Shown piece after piece: positions 60,408-64,000 of a stretch of 64,000 nucleotides of DNA. The DNA is from Paramacrobiotus metropolitanus (taxonomy: Eukaryota; Tardigrada; Eutardigrada; Parachela; Macrobiotidae), in assembly GCF_019649055.1 (NCBI RefSeq), contig NW_026570332.1, positions 310,001 through 374,000 of the forward strand, written 5' to 3'. The translations under genes and the position numbers were made by a program. The notes beneath the pieces were generated by a model. It was not told the origin of the DNA and ran no database searches. It saw only the letters and a program-made list of their open reading frames with translations. Each line of letters starts with the position of its first letter. The first letter of the stretch is position 1.

Positions 60408-63400
60408 ATGATTTTCATTTTTCTGTTGTCTGTACCGAACGTACTCGGTGGTAAGTCTGTTGCAGCGGATGCAATTCCGGCGATGGTAAATTACCGCGCC
60501 GATTTCGAGGTCAAGCATGACGATAATGACGACGCAGTAACGATTTCCATAATTTCCGTGGGCAACTATTATTCTACATCGATCTCCAGTTTCCCATATG
60601 TTGGACCAGCCCTGGACATGGGCCTGGAAACACTAAGGACAACGTTTGAGCACTTCTCTAAGCGAAGGGTTATCTTCGATCACACTTACGTGTACGGCAA
60701 ACAATATCACACCTGCGAATCTGTTACGGATAATGTTGACCACTTTGTTGCGGAATATTATTACAATCGGGAATCAACACCAAACATGACAGCGTTCATA
60801 GCGCCAGGTAAATACGAGTAAAATACTCGCATACAGTAAAAAACCAAACCATAGGTGAAAACTCTGCAGCATATAGAGCCAATTGTAAACAGCTATGGGC
60901 ATATATATTTGTCGTTTTATCTGAAAAATATAGAACTATCCGTAGAAGTTTTACTTATTTCAGGATGTACGGAAAGAATTAACCTGGCAAAGCTGGTACA
61001 AGGTAAGACCATTGAAGGCGGTTCACCAACGTGTTCGTACCGCGATTCTTCCAATATTTGTTGATGACCTCTTGCGTGTTTACATTTTTTGTACTAATTC
61101 ACAAATTGTCGATCCGATCATTATCATTCAATTTTGTACAGGATGGAACTGCTTTATGATGGTGGGGTAAGACCAAATCCGATGACTACGAGTACCGTAA
61201 TTGTCAAATTATAAGCTCCCTCGAAATACAGGCTTCCCCTAGGGGAAGTCTGCGACTGGAGCTCCCATAGAAGATGTGTTCCCCCGAAATAGACGCCCAT
61301 GGGCTAAAAAATAAACACGGCAAAATATAGTCTTTGTTTGTTTATACGGCAATCTTGTAATAATAATTTTAATAAAGGCGCATTTTAAATTTAAATGCCT
61401 ACACAGATGCAAAAAAAATCAGAAAAAAATCTACAATTCTGTTAGTTTCTCGTCTTTAAAAAAATTTTGTCGATGAAAGCTTGAAAAGTGCTCAGCTAGA
61501 GCATCTATTTCCTTCAAATTTTTATTAGCCCATGCCAAGAAAGTTAGTTCGCAAAAAAACACCAATCCCGTAATACAAGCCCATGCCCGTAATTGAACCC
61601 CCTCCTTGAGACAATCGAAATATTTATTGCCCAGAGTTCATAATTGGATAATTATGGCATTTTCAAGATTATTTATATCTCGTTAACCACTTGTAAACGA
61701 TTTTTGAGTTAGGCCTTCCTTGTTGTATAAAAATGGAGGAAAAGGAAATGTATATTTTTGCATAGATTCTATTTTTGTGGCTTTTACAGTGGAAACGGCG
61801 AGCCAGTATTTCGTGATAAAGCGCTATTTCCAAATTTGGTCCTTGCCGGCGAAAATGCAATTCAAAGCTATGTGAACTTTTTTTCCACACTACTACATCG
61901 ATTCCATTGGAAAGATGTTTACATCGTACTCAACAAGTCTGCCAAACCGTTCCATACGTTGCTAGCGCCAAGTTTACACGGCTTCTTAAGAACGCAAAAA
62001 GATATTTCTGTGACCTTTTCAAAAACCGGCAATGATACCAGAGAGGAAAAGCTTCCAAAGCTTTTAGAAAATATAAAGATATCTGCCCGAGGTACGTACA
62101 CAGAGATTTTGCACATATGAATATCACTTATAAAACTGTTAAAAATGTGTATCAGCAAAGGGTGATTATTAAAGTAACATGTCATTCAACAAATTTGTGA
62201 CCGAGGTACACTATCGTTGCAGTTGTGATATATTTGGGGCTGGCATCAGATCTGAGGAACTTTTTGGTAATCCGGCTCCGTCATACACTTTGCATTAACA
62301 GCATATTATGTCAAAATTTGTAAAATATCAAAATTATATGGGACGATAAAAGCACCACGATTCTCTTCTTCCAGTTACTTGCTCAATCTTATGGGATGGC
62401 AAATGGAGATTACGTAAGTCTACGGCAACTGCAGTTTGGTGTGTGGATGTCTTTTGTTTTTGATAAACTAAACCATGTTTGTTAACTAACATTACCTAAA
62501 TTTAGGCATACTTTGCGGTGGAGCCATTTAAACACAAGGATTATGGGAATATTTCATGGCAGTATTACGATGGCTATGATGAGGTAACACAGACAATTTA
62601 TCAACTTAAAACTCCATTTCATTGCTATTAATTTTTGTGATTGAATAATCGATTAGGCGGCGCAGACAGCATACAAGTCGTTGTTTGTGATAACTGCTGC
62701 GTCGGATAATTCTAATGTTTCCGAGCGATTAGCCTTTTACAAAGAACTGAAGTTCCGCTCAAAGCGAGATTACAATTTTTCGTACGCTGACGGAGAGCAG
62801 GTGAGGATAATGCTACCAAGCGGGAAATTATAATAACTAACATTGATTCAATAAAAAAACAGAACTACTCAACTTTCGATATTGTTTACGAATGCTGTTA
62901 GTCGGTTCACCTGGCGGTACATACTCGACTCGTAGAACGAAACTTTACTTTTCAGCCAAATCCATTTGTTGTGGCCAGCTTCGAAAGTCTATTGATGTTC
63001 GGCAATGTAAGTGCTTTTTAGCTATGATCTAGCACTGAAAAAAATGTTGGTCCGAGCAATTAAATGCACCTTATTAGTGTTTTTAAAGGTTTTGTTAGAG
63101 AGGTTAAACGAGACAGGATTCGATTTAGCCGACGGAAGCGCATTCGCTTCGGAATTTTGGAATCGGTCTTTTGTGTTGCCTTATTCTGGAAATGTTCAGT
63201 TTGACGATGTCGGGGAACGCCAAACCAATCTCGTAATGCAACAGTTTATGAACAACTCAACCGATGTGACTGATATCCTGATCTTTAACGACACGACCAG
63301 CGAAATCCACTTCCTAAGTAACATTCAGTGGAATTCGGTATGGCCCATTAAAAATGAACCCGAATGTGGATTTCTCGGTACCGCTCAACGGTGCCGTGAT

Positions 63401-63674
63401 TTGGGTAAAATATGCTCCATTTTTTCCGTTTATTTATACGTTTAACGTTGTTACCTGCAGAACATTTCAACGTTTCCGCTGGTACATGTGGCCTTTGGCA
63501 TTCTTTACAGAATATAGAGCGAATGTAAGAATCTTGACATCTTCCATTGTTGGAAGTATTCTGGTGATCTGCTGCATGATCACTGGAGCAATGAGGTACA
63601 AAAGCTTCAGCTGCCGGCATTATCGCGCTAACAAAAATGCTCCTGTTCTTCTTAATAACGAAGCTAATCAGTGA
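60408..63674 (+). CDS. Natriuretic-peptide-receptor-like protein with short cytoplasmic tail (NPR-C-like)
   Basis: Eleven exons join in phase: 60408-60807, 60964-61002, 61142-61166, 61790-62091, 62223-62266, 62375-62413, 62506-62583, 62657-62800, 62956-63006, 63089-63404 and 63511-63674, giving 533 residues (human NPR-C 541). A signal peptide (MIFIFLLSVPNVLGG) precedes the ligand-binding domain of the periplasmic-binding fold. Family landmarks are APGCTERINLAKLVQGWNCF, FPNLVLAGENA, VVIYLGLASDLRNFL, AQSYGMANGDYAYFAVEPF, YDEAAQTAYKSLFVI and a juxtamembrane PECGFLGTAQRC that matches PKCGF...C of vertebrate receptors. One helix (ILTSSIVGSILVICCMITGAM) is followed by only about 27 residues and a stop, so there is no kinase-like or guanylate cyclase domain. 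The layout is that of clearance receptor NPR-C, which removes ligand and may signal through Gi. Several N-glycosylation sites (NMT, NNS, NDT) are present. An alternative last intron acceptor at 63462 would end the protein early. Confidence 0.82.
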
Positions 63675-64000
63675 TTAACACTGCAGATCTGCAACACGCA
63701 AAGCGATTATTCCAGAAAACAACCTTTGGGAAGTTAAAGGCGGCCTTATTAGGTAAATCACCCTTCGTTTCGCATGGTATCAAACTGCTTTATGGGCTAA
63801 GGTCATGCACGTGACAAGGACGGACTACCATGGATTTACAAAATATTTTGCGCTTCCGTTTCAAAGGGTGTGAGGTGTAATTGATTAGATAATTTTAGAT
63901 GTTTACCAGTCATTATGGATGCTGATCGCGGCAAAAGTATCATTACCAGTGTAAGTAGCGATATATACTCGTACTACAGTTCGTGCACGGACAAAATTAC
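63675..64000. other. 3' flank of the receptor gene
   Basis: No further gene is recognisable before the window edge. Confidence 0.4.

Overview
The window is animal nuclear DNA. Every recognisable gene is split by short introns with GT-AG (twice GC-AG) borders, and the families are metazoan: a calcium-regulated NADPH oxidase, a TALE homeobox gene, calbindin, an RNF19 ubiquitin ligase, SCHIP1, a natriuretic-peptide-type receptor and a BRCA1-like BRCT protein. Exon-intron models were built by hand from reading frame, splice borders and family resemblance. The source looks like a protostome invertebrate, probably an ecdysozoan and possibly a tardigrade; that guess is weak because no lineage marker is present.

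Layout. 1-10.65 kb: an old duplication. A glycine-rich small membrane protein gene plus a Nox5-type oxidase gene occur twice on the minus strand. In the left copy (1-5.7 kb) the oxidase is complete and the small gene is broken; in the right copy (7.29-10.43 kb) the small gene is intact and the oxidase is a truncated, frameshifted pseudogene. About 350 bp at the oxidase 5' end are almost identical between copies although the flanks have diverged. 10.9-11.3 kb: tail of a dead non-LTR retrotransposon. 11.65-13.28 kb: a DNA polymerase beta homologue that keeps the lyase lysine but has lost all three polymerase aspartates. 13.55-14.20 kb: a 654-bp palindromic element flanked by TTAA. 14.2-20.85 kb: gene-poor. 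20.85-21.45 kb: homeodomain exon of a TGIF-type gene (plus strand). 22.2-26.1 kb: a repeat block of 1.19-kb tandem units, a TTTCTTAGG-type microsatellite and nested inverted-repeat elements.

26.75-30.45 kb: BRCA1-like gene with C-terminal tandem BRCT repeats and no RING visible. 31.7-37.65 kb: two tandem secreted histidine acid phosphatases, both with catalytic residues and a TATA box. 39.3-44.5 kb: a six-EF-hand calbindin/calretinin gene. 47.0-52.3 kb: RNF19-type RBR ubiquitin ligase. 54.7-58.75 kb: SCHIP1 homologue. All of these are on the minus strand. 60.4-63.67 kb: plus-strand receptor with an atrial-natriuretic-factor-type extracellular domain, one membrane helix and a short tail, as in clearance receptor NPR-C.

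The genes do not form a pathway. Themes are calcium sensing (Nox5, calbindin), DNA repair (polymerase beta-like, BRCA1-like) and membrane or secreted functions. The strongest unusual signal is the polymerase beta homologue that appears to be a lyase without polymerase activity.
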